Positions 33,953 to 42,553 of a DNA stretch of 64,000 nt are shown here, in pieces. The stretch lies in the NCBI RefSeq assembly GCF_003627815.1, contig NZ_CP032698.1, forward strand, positions 3,968,001 to 4,032,000. Direction: 5' to 3'. A program made the translations under genes and the position numbers. This DNA is from Streptomyces hundungensis. GTDB taxonomy: Bacteria; Actinomycetota; Actinomycetes; Streptomycetales; Streptomycetaceae. Within the stretch, counting starts at the first letter, position 1, and every line of letters starts with the position of its first letter. The notes below the pieces were generated by a model. The model saw only the letters and a program-made list of their open reading frames with translations, was not told where the DNA came from and did no database searches.

Positions 33953-34528
33953 ATGGCTGTAAGCCTGTCCAAGGGCGGCAACGTCTCGCTCACCAAGGAG
34001 GCCCCGGGCCTGACCGCCGTCACGGTCGGCCTCGGCTGGGACGTCCGCACCACCACCGGAACCGACTTCGACCTCGACGCCTCGGCCATCGCCGTGAACC
34101 CGACGGGCAAGGTCTACTCCGACAAGCACTTCGTCTTCTTCAACAACAAGTCGACGCCGGACCAGACCATCGTCCACACCGGTGACAACACCACCGGCCA
34201 GGGCGAGGGCGACGACGAGGCGATCAACGTCAACCTGGCCGGTCTGCCCGCCGATGTCGACAAGATCGTCTTCCCGGTCTCCATCTACGACGCCGAGGCG
34301 CGCTCGCAGAACTTCGGCCAGGTGCGCAACGCCTACATCCGCATCGTGAACCAGGCCGGCGGCGCCGAGATCGCCCGCTACGACCTGAGCGAGGACGCCG
34401 CGACGGAGACCGCGATGGTCTTCGGCGAGCTGTACCGCAACGGCGCGGAGTGGAAGTTCCGTGCCGTGGGCCAGGGTTACGCCTCGGGCCTGGCCGGCAT
34501 CGCGCAGGACTTCGGCGTCAGCGTCTGA
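33953..34528 (+). CDS. terD: TerD-family tellurium-resistance/calcium-binding protein
   Basis: A 191-residue single TerD domain. The start is at [15 protein letters not shown], behind GAAGGGGAC. Calcium-site residues are visible in [11 protein letters not shown] and [13 protein letters not shown]; family blocks are [25 protein letters not shown] and [19 protein letters not shown]. TerD proteins act in the cytosol in tellurite, phage and stress responses, and in Streptomyces they affect development. A strong terminator follows at 34576-34620. A second TerD domain lies at 46411, fused to a nuclease-like domain. Confidence 0.95.
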   Translation: MAVSLSKGGNVSLTKEAPGLTAVTVGLGWDVRTTTGTDFDLDASAIAVNPTGKVYSDKHFVFFNNKSTPDQTIVHTGDNTTGQGEGDDEAINVNLAGLPADVDKIVFPVSIYDAEARSQNFGQVRNAYIRIVNQAGGAEIARYDLSEDAATETAMVFGELYRNGAEWKFRAVGQGYASGLAGIAQDFGVSV

Positions 34529-34575
34529 CGTTCGGCGACGTTCGGAGAAGTTCGGCGACCTTGGTCGACGACTGA

Positions 34576-34620
34576 CGCGAAGGTGCCCCCGGCGGGAACG
34601 CCGAGGGCACCTTCGCGTTT
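34576..34620 (+). terminator. Terminator after terD
   Basis: A 13-bp perfect stem (CGCGAAGGTGCCC with GGGCACCTTCGCG), an inner GGCG/CGCC pair and a TTT run. It starts 48 bp after the terD stop. Confidence 0.9.
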
Positions 34621-34921
34621 CAGCCGGGGGCGCCGTCGCCCTCTCGCGCGGCCACCGCCAGGTCAGGGGCCCGCGCGACCACCGGAACACCGGCTCACCG
34701 AACCGTCGGGCCACCGGAACAACGGGGCGCCCCCATGCATCGGACAGCGAACAGGAACCGTCAACTCCGCTGTGCGCGGCCTGATTTGATCGGTCAGCGG
34801 ACATGCGCGCCCTTCTTTCGGACACGATCAGGTCAAATACTTGTCGCGTCTCTGTCAACCAGTGGTCATCTCCTGGCAGTCTCCAACTCGCCCCCACGGA
34901 ACGAGTGAAGGAGAACACCGA
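34621..34921. other. Promoter region of the M4 peptidase gene
   Basis: 300 bp between the terD terminator and the peptidase start, without a convincing gene. The 3' half is less GC-rich (around 34785-34870) and contains TTGATC, TTGTCG and GTGGTC-type elements, but no clear -35/-10 pair is assignable. GAAGGAGAAC precedes the start codon. Confidence 0.4.
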
Positions 34922-36469
34922 GTGCGAACCACTCTGCGTGCCGCCGCTCTTGCAGCATCCGCCGCCATGGTCGTCGTCGGCGTACAGGCCGGCTCGACGG
35001 CCGGCGCAACCGACCGCGCCGCCGGCGCCACCGCGCTCGACCTCACCAGCGCCCAGCGCTCCGACGCCCTGGCCGCGGCGCAGGACACGGCGCCCGCCAC
35101 CGCCCGGAAGATCGGGCTCGGCGCCAAGGAGAAGCTCGTCGTCCGCGACGTGATCAAGGACGCCGACGGCACGGTCCACACCCGCTACGAGCGCACCTTC
35201 GACGGCATGCCCGTCCTCGGTGGCGACCTCGTCGTGCACTCCTCGAAGGACGGCGCCCTCAAGGGCGTCAACAAGGCGACGGACGCGAAGATATCCGTCG
35301 CCACCACGACGTCGCTCAAGGCCGCCCCCACCGGCTCCCGCAAGGTCGTCTGGGCCGCTTCCGGCAAGCCGGTCGTCGCCTACGAGCGCACCGTCACCGG
35401 CACCCAGCCGGACGGCACGCCGAGCCGCCGCGACATCGTCACGGACGCCGCCACCGGCGCCGAGCTCTTCTCCCACGAGGAGATCGAGACCGGCACCGGA
35501 ACCAGCGAGTACTCCGGCACGGTCACGCTCGGCACCACCAAGAGCGGCTCGACCTACAGCCTCACCGACGCCTCGCGCGGCGGACACTCGACGTACGACC
35601 TGAAGGGCGGCAGCTCCGGCAAGGGCACGCTCTTCACCAAGTCCACCGACACGTGGGGCAACGGCTCGCCGTCCAACCGCGAGACGGCCGCCGTCGACGC
35701 CCACTACGGCGCCGCCGAGACCTGGGACTTCTACAAGACCGAGCTCGGCCGCAACGGCATCGCGGGCAACGGCAAGGCCGCCTACAGCCGCGTCCACTAC
35801 GGCAACGCGTACGTCAACGCGTTCTGGGACGACAGCTGCTTCTGCATGACGTACGGCGACGGCGAGGGCAATCAGAAGCCGCTCACCGCGCTCGACGTGG
35901 CCGGTCACGAGATGAGCCACGGTCTCACCGCCGCCACCGCCAAGCTGAACTACAGCGGGGAGTCCGGCGGCCTCAACGAGGCCACCAGCGACATCTTCGG
36001 CACGTCGGTCGAGTTCTTCGCCAACAATGCCTCCGACAAGGGCGACTACCTCATCGGCGAGAAGATCGACATCAACGGCGACGGCACGCCGCTGCGCTAC
36101 ATGGACAAGCCCAGCAAGGACGGCGGCTCGGCCGACTACTGGTCGAGCGGCGTCGGCAACAAGGACGTGCACTACTCGTCCGGCCCTGCCAACCACTTCT
36201 TCTACCTGCTGTCCGAGGGCAGCGGCGCGAAGACGATCAACGGCGTGAGCTACAACTCGCCGACGTACGACGGCTCCAAGGTCACCGGGATCGGCCGGGT
36301 CAAGGCGTACAAGATCTGGTACAAGGCGCTCTCCACGTACATGACCTCGACCACCAACTACAAGGCCGCGCGCGCCGCGACCCTGAAGGCGGCGGGCGAC
36401 CTGTACGGCACGACCAGCACCGAGTACAAGACGGTGGCGGCCGCCTGGACCGCCATCAACGTGAAGTGA
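34922..36469 (+). CDS. Secreted M4 neutral metallopeptidase (thermolysin-like)
   Basis: A 515-residue preproprotein. GTG at 34922 follows GGAG by 8 bp; the signal peptide ends near GSTAGA. The propeptide (to about 195) has FTP/PepSY-like strands (VVRDVIKDADGTVHTRYERT, GMPVLGGDLVVHSSKDG). The catalytic domain has the zinc motif HEMSH in DVAGHEMSHGLTAATA, the third ligand in SGGLNEATSDIFG and the later helix GVGNKDVHYSSGPANHFFYLL with the active-site His. It is an extracellular, calcium-stabilised endopeptidase that cleaves before hydrophobic residues. It is full length and sits next to a second peptidase gene, convergent. Confidence 0.93.
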   Translation: MRTTLRAAALAASAAMVVVGVQAGSTAGATDRAAGATALDLTSAQRSDALAAAQDTAPATARKIGLGAKEKLVVRDVIKDADGTVHTRYERTFDGMPVLGGDLVVHSSKDGALKGVNKATDAKISVATTTSLKAAPTGSRKVVWAASGKPVVAYERTVTGTQPDGTPSRRDIVTDAATGAELFSHEEIETGTGTSEYSGTVTLGTTKSGSTYSLTDASRGGHSTYDLKGGSSGKGTLFTKSTDTWGNGSPSNRETAAVDAHYGAAETWDFYKTELGRNGIAGNGKAAYSRVHYGNAYVNAFWDDSCFCMTYGDGEGNQKPLTALDVAGHEMSHGLTAATAKLNYSGESGGLNEATSDIFGTSVEFFANNASDKGDYLIGEKIDINGDGTPLRYMDKPSKDGGSADYWSSGVGNKDVHYSSGPANHFFYLLSEGSGAKTINGVSYNSPTYDGSKVTGIGRVKAYKIWYKALSTYMTSTTNYKAARAATLKAAGDLYGTTSTEYKTVAAAWTAINVK

Positions 36470-36514
36470 CCGACGTGCGATAGCAGCATCAACTCACCTG
36501 GTTCTACGGGGAGT

Positions 36515-37942
36515 TCAGGAGGCCTCGGGCTTCCCGTCCCCGTAGAGCCAGGTGTCCCACACCGCCGTGAGCCGGCGCCCCGCCGCATCGTCCACGAAAC
36601 GGACGAAGTCCTTGGTGGAGGCGTTGCCGTGGCGGTGTACGCGTACCCAGTCCCGGACGAGCGCGTGGAAGGCCTCGTCACCCAGGGCCTCGCGGATCTT
36701 GTGGACGACCATGGCGCCGCGCACGTACACCGGCCGGCCCGACACATCGGCGGCGGTCGGCGGTTCGGCCGGCGGGAAGGCCCAGATGTCGTCGCCGCCG
36801 CCCTTGGCGTACTCCCCCTCGAAGATCTGCTGAGCGCTGGGACCTGAGTGGTCCTCGCTCCACAGCCACTCCGCGTACTGCGCGAAGCCCTCGTTCAGCC
36901 ACATGTCGCGCCAGGTGGCGGGGGTGACGGAGTCGCCGAACCACTGGTGGGCCAGCTCGTGCACCACGGTGGTGGCGTCGAAGTGGTCCAGCGGCAGCAC
37001 CGGACGGTTCTGCGTCTCCAGTGCGTAACCCGAGGCCTTCGCGGGCGCCACGATCAGCCCGGCGGACGAGAACGGGTAGGGCCCGAACTCCTTCTCCTCC
37101 CAGGCGAGCATCTCCGGCAGCCGCGCGACAACATCGGCGGTCTGCCGACGCACCTCCGGGTCGATGGCGCTGTAGATCGGGACGCCGGACCCGGTCCTGC
37201 CCCGGTCGATCTCGTAGGGGCCGATCGCCACGGTCGCGAGATAGGTAGCCATCGGCTCCCGGGTCCGCCAACTGAACGTAGCCCGGCCCTTGTTGACCGT
37301 CCGCGACACCAACTCACCGTTGGAGACGGCCTGGAGGCCGTCGGGCACGGTGATCCTGATGTCGTACGTGGCCTTGTCGCTCGGGTGGTTGTTGGACGGG
37401 AACCAGGTCATCGAACCGGTCGGTTCGCCGAGCGCCAGCACGCGGCCGCCGGGCGAGCGCAGCCAGCCCTCCTCCGAGCCGTCGACGTCGGTGATGGTCC
37501 GCGGGCGCCCCGAGTAGCGCACGTACGCCGTGAACGTCTCGCCCCGCGTGAGATCTTCCTCGGGGCGCAGAGTGAGTTCGTCACCGGCCCGGTTGACGGC
37601 GGCGGGCTCGTCGTCCACGGTGGCCGACTCCACGTCCATGCCGGCGAAGTCGAGGTCGAAGGCGCTGAGGTCTTCGACGGCCTTCGCCACGATGGTGACG
37701 CCCCCCTTGAGACGCCCGGACGACGGGTCGTAATCGAGGTCCAGCGTGTAGTGCTGGACGTCGTAGCCGTCGTTGCCGAGCCGGGGGAAGAGCGGGTCGC
37801 GCACCCCGGCCGAGCCGGGGCCGCCGGTCACACCGCCGGTGCAGGAGGCGGCGGCGAGGGCGGCCAACAGGGCGGCGGCGAGGCGGGTTCGGCGGCCACC
37901 GCGCCCTTTCGGTGCCGTCCGCAGGGCCGGTCGTTTGTCCAC
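36515..37942 (-). CDS. M1-family zinc metallopeptidase, secreted lipoprotein
   Basis: A 475-residue protein with lipobox AAASC at about residue 34, so it should be anchored outside the membrane. An N-terminal beta domain (VQHYTLDLDYDPSSGRLKGG) leads to the catalytic domain. Zinc motifs are VVHELAHQWFGD and WLNEGFAQYAEWL. The exopeptidase GAMEN motif is replaced by SGYALETQNRP, as in the short secreted M1 branch. It lacks the large C-terminal helical domain of PepN, hence 475 instead of about 850 residues. It is expected to act on peptides released by secreted endopeptidases such as the neighbouring M4 enzyme. Confidence 0.9.
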   Translation of the reverse strand: MDKRPALRTAPKGRGGRRTRLAAALLAALAAASCTGGVTGGPGSAGVRDPLFPRLGNDGYDVQHYTLDLDYDPSSGRLKGGVTIVAKAVEDLSAFDLDFAGMDVESATVDDEPAAVNRAGDELTLRPEEDLTRGETFTAYVRYSGRPRTITDVDGSEEGWLRSPGGRVLALGEPTGSMTWFPSNNHPSDKATYDIRITVPDGLQAVSNGELVSRTVNKGRATFSWRTREPMATYLATVAIGPYEIDRGRTGSGVPIYSAIDPEVRRQTADVVARLPEMLAWEEKEFGPYPFSSAGLIVAPAKASGYALETQNRPVLPLDHFDATTVVHELAHQWFGDSVTPATWRDMWLNEGFAQYAEWLWSEDHSGPSAQQIFEGEYAKGGGDDIWAFPPAEPPTAADVSGRPVYVRGAMVVHKIREALGDEAFHALVRDWVRVHRHGNASTKDFVRFVDDAAGRRLTAVWDTWLYGDGKPEAS

Positions 37943-38014
37943 GTCTGTGATCCTACGGGCGGCAGGGCGGCGGGGCGGACCGCTTCCGGAATCCCGACTT
38001 CCCTTATCGGCGGG

Positions 38015-38620
38015 CTACTTGTTCAGCACGGCGACGCCCGCCCGGGCGAACTTCTCGTCGAGGTCGCCGCTCGGGGCCCCGGCGACGCCGACGCCCGCGA
38101 CCGGCGCGCCCTTCGCCTGGACGGGGGCGCCGCCCGCCAGGAACAGCGTGCCCGGGATGTCCTTGAGGTTCGGGGCCTGGGCGAGCCGCTTGGCGAGCTC
38201 GGAGGTGGGCGCGTTCCAGGAGACCGCGGTGTACGCCTTGCGCACGGCCGACTCGGGGGACTGCGGGCCCGCGCCGTCGCCGCGCAGGGTGACCAGGGTG
38301 TTGCCGTCGCGGTCCACGACGGCGACGGACACCTTCTGGTTCTCCTTCACGGCGGCGTCCAGCGCGGCCTGAGCGGCGTGGGTGGCGGCGGCCACGGTGA
38401 GGTGGGTGGTGGTGGTGAGGTTGCCGGTGGAAGCGGCGGTCGCGGTGGCGGGAGCGGTGCTCGCGGCGGGGGCGCCGGTGGCCGCGGTTCCGGTGGCCGC
38501 GTTGGCGGTGACGACGCCGAAGGTTCCGGCGGCGGCGATGGCGAGGGCGGCGGCGGTGAGCGCGAGCTTCTTGTTCCGGGTGCCGGCGGTGTGCGTGACG
38601 TTCTTCGCGGTGGGGTTCAT
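38015..38620 (-). CDS. hbpS: HbpS-like haem-binding protein (GlcG/HbpS family)
   Basis: A 201-residue protein. A signal peptide ends VTANA and is followed by a Thr/Ala-rich segment. From residue 72 the GlcG/HbpS domain begins: LTVAAATHAAQAALDAAVKE, VSVAVVDRDGNTLVTLRGDGAG, AVRKAYTAVSWNAPTSELA, and a glycine-rich end GGAPVQAKGAPVAGVGVAGA. In S. reticuli, HbpS binds haem outside the cell and modulates the SenS-SenR redox-sensing system. A SenS-like kinase gene lies divergently 188 bp away, which supports this role here. No response-regulator gene follows the kinase. Confidence 0.82.
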   Translation of the reverse strand: MNPTAKNVTHTAGTRNKKLALTAAALAIAAAGTFGVVTANAATGTAATGAPAASTAPATATAASTGNLTTTTHLTVAAATHAAQAALDAAVKENQKVSVAVVDRDGNTLVTLRGDGAGPQSPESAVRKAYTAVSWNAPTSELAKRLAQAPNLKDIPGTLFLAGGAPVQAKGAPVAGVGVAGAPSGDLDEKFARAGVAVLNK

Positions 38621-38808
38621 GCTTCGATCCTCCCGGCGGAACCGGCCCTCCCCCCTCGGCGTACCGGCTGCCCTCGCGACGCGGTACGGCGGACCCGCCC
38701 GTCAGCCGATCGGTTGATGCGGGGGTGGCCCGGCCGGGTCACGATGGGTACGCGACACCTGCGTACGGGCAGGTGAGGCGGGCGAGGCGAGGCCGAGGGA
38801 GAGGGCGG

Positions 38809-40311
38809 ATGAGGGACCACGACGGTGGGCGGGGAGCGGCGGGGGCGAGTCCCCCGGCCGACGCCGAGCCGTGGTTGCCCGTGGTCATGCACGCGGCGTT
38901 CTTCCTGCTCCTCGGCGCCTCGCTCGCACGGTTCCTGATCCGGCACCCCGGCGAGCCGCGTACGCCGTGGATCATCGCCCTGTCGACGACGCTGGCCCTG
39001 CTGTACGTGCTCGGCCCTGCCCTGGGCTCACGGCCGACGCCGCGCCGGCTCGGCTGGCTCGGCGGGGTCGTGGCCACCTGGATGGTCCTGGTGCTGCTCG
39101 CGCCGAGCTTCGCGTGGTGCGCGGTGCCGCTGTTCTACACGGGCCTGCGTACGTTGCGGCCCCGGGCCGCGCTGGTCCTGGTCGGGGTGCTGACGGCGTT
39201 CGTCGTCACCGCCCAGGTCGAACTGTCCCCCACCGGCTTCGACCCCAACCTCGTCCTCGCACCGCCCGCCGTCGCGGCGATCGCGACGGCCGTGTTCGTC
39301 CAGATGCAGCGGCAGGCCGAGCGGCAGCGCGAACTGGCCGACCGGCAGCGGCAGTTGATCGACGATCTGTTGCGCACCCGGCGCGAGCTCGCCGCGACGG
39401 AGCGCCGCGAAGGCACGCTGGCCGAGCGGCAGCGGCTCTCCATGGAGATCCACGACACCCTCGCGCAGGGCCTGTCCAGCCAGCGGATGCTGCTCCAGGC
39501 GGCCGACCGGGTGTGGGCCGCCGACCCCGGCGCGGCACGCCGTCATGTCCGTACGGCGGAGTCGATCGCCGAACGCAACCTCGCCGAGGCACGCCGCTTC
39601 GTCCACGACCTGGGTCCCGCCGACCTCGCGGAGGGCGGCGGCCTGGACGAGGCACTGCGGGCGCTTGCGGCGCGGGAGTCGGTGGAGTGGGTGGGGTCGG
39701 CGGGGGCAGTGGGGTCGGCGGGGCCTGGAGGTGCTGTGGGGGATGCGGGTGCCGCGGGGGATGCGGGTGCCGTGGGTCTCCCCGGCCCGGGGGCGTTGCG
39801 GGTGCGCTGCCATGTCGACGGGGCGCCGAACGCACCCCTGCCCGAACGGGTCGGCCCGGCCCTGCTGCGCATCGCCCAGGGCGCGCTGGCCAACGTTCGC
39901 GAGCACGCCGGTGCGACGACGGCCGCGCTCACCCTCACCTACCTGGGCGACCAGGTGGTCCTGGACATCGCCGACGACGGCCGGGGGTTCACCCCGGGCC
40001 CCCTCGGCGTACGGGACTCCGCCTCCGGTGTACGGGGTCACGGCCTGCCCGCGATGCACGCGCGGGTACGGCAGCTCGGCGGCACCCTGACCGTCGAGTC
40101 GGCGCCCGGCGAAGGCACCGTCCTGTCCGCCCCAACCCCCTGGGCCTCCGCCCCAGCCCCCTTCGCCCACCCACCCGTGACGGGGGTTGGTTGGTCCCGG
40201 CCCCCTGGGGCTCCGCCCCAGACCCCGGGCGTTTGCCCACCCACCCGCCCGTGCAACGGGTGGAAAGGTTCGGCCCCTGGGGCTCCGCCCCAGACCCCGT
40301 TCGCGCCTTAA
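38809..40311 (+). CDS. senS: SenS-like sensor histidine kinase with repeat-derived C-terminus
   Basis: A 500-residue protein; ATG 38809 follows GAGGGAGAGGG. Five membrane helices span residues 25-170. A coiled coil (AERQRELADRQRQLIDDLLRT) leads to a HisKA_3 dimerisation domain with His215 (SMEIHDTLAQGLSS). The HATPase domain has NVREHAGAT, DIADDGRGFTPG and GHGLPAMHARV. After TVESAPGEGTVLSA the normal end is lost: 60 residues such as PGAPPQTPGVCPPTRPC are encoded by the neighbouring intergenic repeat. The expected senR regulator gene is absent downstream. Ala/Gly-rich residues 300-325 look like a low-complexity insertion. Confidence 0.85.
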   Translation: MRDHDGGRGAAGASPPADAEPWLPVVMHAAFFLLLGASLARFLIRHPGEPRTPWIIALSTTLALLYVLGPALGSRPTPRRLGWLGGVVATWMVLVLLAPSFAWCAVPLFYTGLRTLRPRAALVLVGVLTAFVVTAQVELSPTGFDPNLVLAPPAVAAIATAVFVQMQRQAERQRELADRQRQLIDDLLRTRRELAATERREGTLAERQRLSMEIHDTLAQGLSSQRMLLQAADRVWAADPGAARRHVRTAESIAERNLAEARRFVHDLGPADLAEGGGLDEALRALAARESVEWVGSAGAVGSAGPGGAVGDAGAAGDAGAVGLPGPGALRVRCHVDGAPNAPLPERVGPALLRIAQGALANVREHAGATTAALTLTYLGDQVVLDIADDGRGFTPGPLGVRDSASGVRGHGLPAMHARVRQLGGTLTVESAPGEGTVLSAPTPWASAPAPFAHPPVTGVGWSRPPGAPPQTPGVCPPTRPCNGWKGSAPGAPPQTPFAP

Positions 40312-40376
40312 GGGCGCTCGTCCTCAATCGCCGGACAGGCTGAGGTGGCCTGCACTGTCCAGCACCGAGCACTTAA

Positions 40377-40515
40377 GGGGCGCGGGGAACTGCGCGACCA
40401 GCCACCTGCGGCCCGCAGACGAAAACGGGTTTTCTTGGGGGCGCGGGGAACTGCGCGACCAGCCGCCCACGGCCCGCGGGCGAAAGCGGGTATCCAGGGG
40501 CGCGGGGAACTGCGT
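40377..40515 (-). repeat. Array C of the 19-bp intergenic motif, 3 copies
   Basis: Motif copies in minus orientation (GGGGCGCGGGGAACTGCGC) begin at 40377, 40438 and 40497. The composite repeat precedes it at 40190-40345, and the last part of the senS-like frame runs through that repeat. Confidence 0.85.
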
Positions 40516-40567
40516 GAGCAGCCGGGCCGGGGATGGGGGTGGGGGTGGGGCGTGGCACCATCGGGGC

Positions 40568-41068
40568 GTGCTTGACATCGGCTACTCCCTATCCCGCCAC
40601 TTCCCCGACCCCACCCGCATCGACTACCGCCGCGCAGACGTCTACACCCTCCGCCACGACCTGTTCTGCGGAGACGTCTACCTCGCCGACACCAAGGCGG
40701 ACCGCGAGGTGTCCACGGCCTGGGGATGGGTGCCGGTGCTCGACTTCGCGTGGGCGCTCTGCGACACCGTCGAGCTGCTCGACCGGGACCCGCTGGGCTC
40801 CCGCGCCGCGCGACCCCAGTACGCCGAGATCGACTTCACCGAGTCCTCCGACCGCATGCTCTTCGAGCGCCGCTTCGGCTGGGTGGACGTGGAGGCGGAC
40901 TGGATGCCCGGCGACGAGGAACCCCTCACCTTCTCGCACACCGAACTCCGGCGCGAGACAAGGGACTTCCTGCACGACCTGATCGCCGATCTGACCGACA
41001 TGCACGAGGACCTCGGCGAGAACCCGATCATCTGGGACCTCCAGGCCCGCTTCCCCAGAATCCCCTGA
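40568..41068 (+). CDS. Conserved hypothetical protein
   Basis: A 166-residue soluble protein. GTG at 40568 is the likely start because upstream codons lie in the repeat array. I see no ribosome site, so it may be leaderless (CACCAT about 10 bp before). It is rich in Asp, Glu, Arg and Trp: DYRRADVYTLRHDLFCGDVYL, GWVPVLDFAWALCDTVELL, GWVDVEADWMPGDEEP, ending in a helix TRDFLHDLIADLTDMHEDLG. The pattern resembles small actinobacterial immunity-like or DUF proteins, but I do not recognise the family. The gene directly follows repeat array C and is convergent with the pentapeptide gene. Confidence 0.65.
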   Translation: MLDIGYSLSRHFPDPTRIDYRRADVYTLRHDLFCGDVYLADTKADREVSTAWGWVPVLDFAWALCDTVELLDRDPLGSRAARPQYAEIDFTESSDRMLFERRFGWVDVEADWMPGDEEPLTFSHTELRRETRDFLHDLIADLTDMHEDLGENPIIWDLQARFPRIP

Positions 41069-41078
41069 AGCGGCCCCC

Positions 41079-41762
41079 TCACGCCTCCACCCGCACCCCC
41101 ACCTGCGCCGCGAACGCCGGTGCCAGGTCGAGGAGTTGGGAGGGGCTGATGACGGCGCCCGCCAGTCGTTCCACGCCGCGTGCGATGTCGAGCAGCGTCA
41201 CCCCGCGCAGGTCGACGTCGGCCATGCGCACGCCCGTGAAGTCGGCCCCGCGCAGCTCGCAGCCCCGGAACTCGACCCGGGTCAGCCTGGCGCCGCCGAA
41301 GTCGGGCTCGGAGAGCACACAGCCGTCGAAGACGACATCGCGCAGCTCGGCCTCGCGCAGGTTCAGGTAGTCGATCTTCCCGCCCTTGACCAGCACCCGT
41401 TCGAGCACCGCGCCGTGCAGCTGGACCCCGCCCATGCGCACGTCCCGGACCTCCACGTCGCGCAGGCTCGCCCGCGCCAGATCCGTACCCACCCCTCGGA
41501 TCCCGGACAGCACCGAGTCGATGAAGCGGGCTCCGGTCAGGCGTGTGTCGTCCAGGACGCAGCCGTAGAGGCCGCAGTCGAGGAAGCGGGCGCTGGGTGC
41601 CTGCTGGCGCGCCAGGTCGAGGTCCCGGAACTCCAGGCCGTCGTAATCACCCTCCGGTTCCAACTCACCCGCGCCGAACGGCGCCAGTGGCGGCAGTCGC
41701 ACCTCCACCCTGCGGGCACCCGCCGTAGCCGCCGTCTTCTTCGCACTCCGAGCCGCTGCCAT
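41079..41762 (-). CDS. Pentapeptide-repeat protein
   Basis: A 227-residue protein with a right-handed beta-helix of pentapeptide repeats in the pattern A(D/N)LxX. Examples are ARFLDCGLYGCVLDDTRLTG, LARASLRDVEVRDVRMGGVQ, LREAELRDVVFDGCVL and FRGCELRGADFTGVRMADVDL. A short basic N-terminus precedes it (AAARSAKKTAATAGARRVEV). The start is ATG 41762 or, 6 codons earlier, 41780. Some members mimic DNA and protect gyrase; others are scaffolds. There is no direct clue to a partner here. Confidence 0.85.
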   Translation of the reverse strand: MAAARSAKKTAATAGARRVEVRLPPLAPFGAGELEPEGDYDGLEFRDLDLARQQAPSARFLDCGLYGCVLDDTRLTGARFIDSVLSGIRGVGTDLARASLRDVEVRDVRMGGVQLHGAVLERVLVKGGKIDYLNLREAELRDVVFDGCVLSEPDFGGARLTRVEFRGCELRGADFTGVRMADVDLRGVTLLDIARGVERLAGAVISPSQLLDLAPAFAAQVGVRVEA

Positions 41763-41915
41763 GCCCCCATGCTGGACCATCGCACTGACAATCACCCCTG
41801 CTCGCGACGGGGGAATCCCCCACTCCGTACTTTCGCGCCACGGGCCCACCACATTCCGGCCGCCCGCCGGTAAGTCACGACGCGCCGGCCGACCCCGAGC
41901 CCCCACCCGGCGGCG

Positions 41916-42428
41916 CTAAGCCACCCCGCCCGGCCCACTCCGCTCCCCGCGCTCCGGCGACTGGCCCAGCGCCGTCAGCGCCGCATCCGTCAACCGGTAC
42001 ACCGTCCACTCGTCCTGCGGGCGCGCGCCCAGCGACTCGTAGAACGCGATCGACGGGGTGTTCCAGTTCAGGACCGACCACTCCAGGCGCTCGTAGCCCC
42101 GCGCCACGCAGATCCGGGCCAGTTCCCCCAGGAGTGCCTTGCCGTGGCCGCCTCCCCGGGCGCCGGGGCGTACGTACAGGTCCTCCAGGTAGATGCCGTG
42201 CACCCCGCGCCACGTCGAGAAGTTCAGGAACCAGATCGAGAAGCCCACGGGTTCGCCCGACGCGTCCTCGGCGATGTGCGCGAAGGCGGCGGGGTGCGCG
42301 CCGAACAGCGCCTCGTGGAGCCGCTCCTCGGTGGCGCGCGCTTCGGCGAGGCACTTCTCGTAGTCGGCGAGCTCGCGAACCATCCGGTGGAGGGCGGGGA
42401 TGTCGGTGGGTGACGCGTCGCGAATCAT
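41916..42428 (-). CDS. GNAT-family N-acetyltransferase
   Basis: A 170-residue GNAT. It begins MIRDASPTDIPALHRMVREL; the core shows GFSIWFLNFSTWRGVHGIYLEDLYVRPGARGGGHGKALL, where the R-x-x-G-x-G/A acetyl-CoA loop is visible, and WSVLNWNTPSIAFYESLGA. This pattern is close to spermidine/diamine N-acetyltransferases (SAT-type, with ALLGELARI). A polyamine or amino-acid amine substrate is likely but not proven. The FAD oxidoreductase at 44252 resembles polyamine/amine-handling oxidases, but the two are not adjacent. Confidence 0.88.
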   Translation of the reverse strand: MIRDASPTDIPALHRMVRELADYEKCLAEARATEERLHEALFGAHPAAFAHIAEDASGEPVGFSIWFLNFSTWRGVHGIYLEDLYVRPGARGGGHGKALLGELARICVARGYERLEWSVLNWNTPSIAFYESLGARPQDEWTVYRLTDAALTALGQSPERGERSGPGGVA

Positions 42429-42553
42429 GGCCGAAGGGTAGGCCGAGCCCGGCCCGCACCCGGGACGCGGTCCGCCGTACGGAACGTCCGGGACTCCCCG
42501 CGTCCCGGATGTCGGTCCCCGCGCCCGCGCCGCGCCCGTGGGTGAATCGGGGC

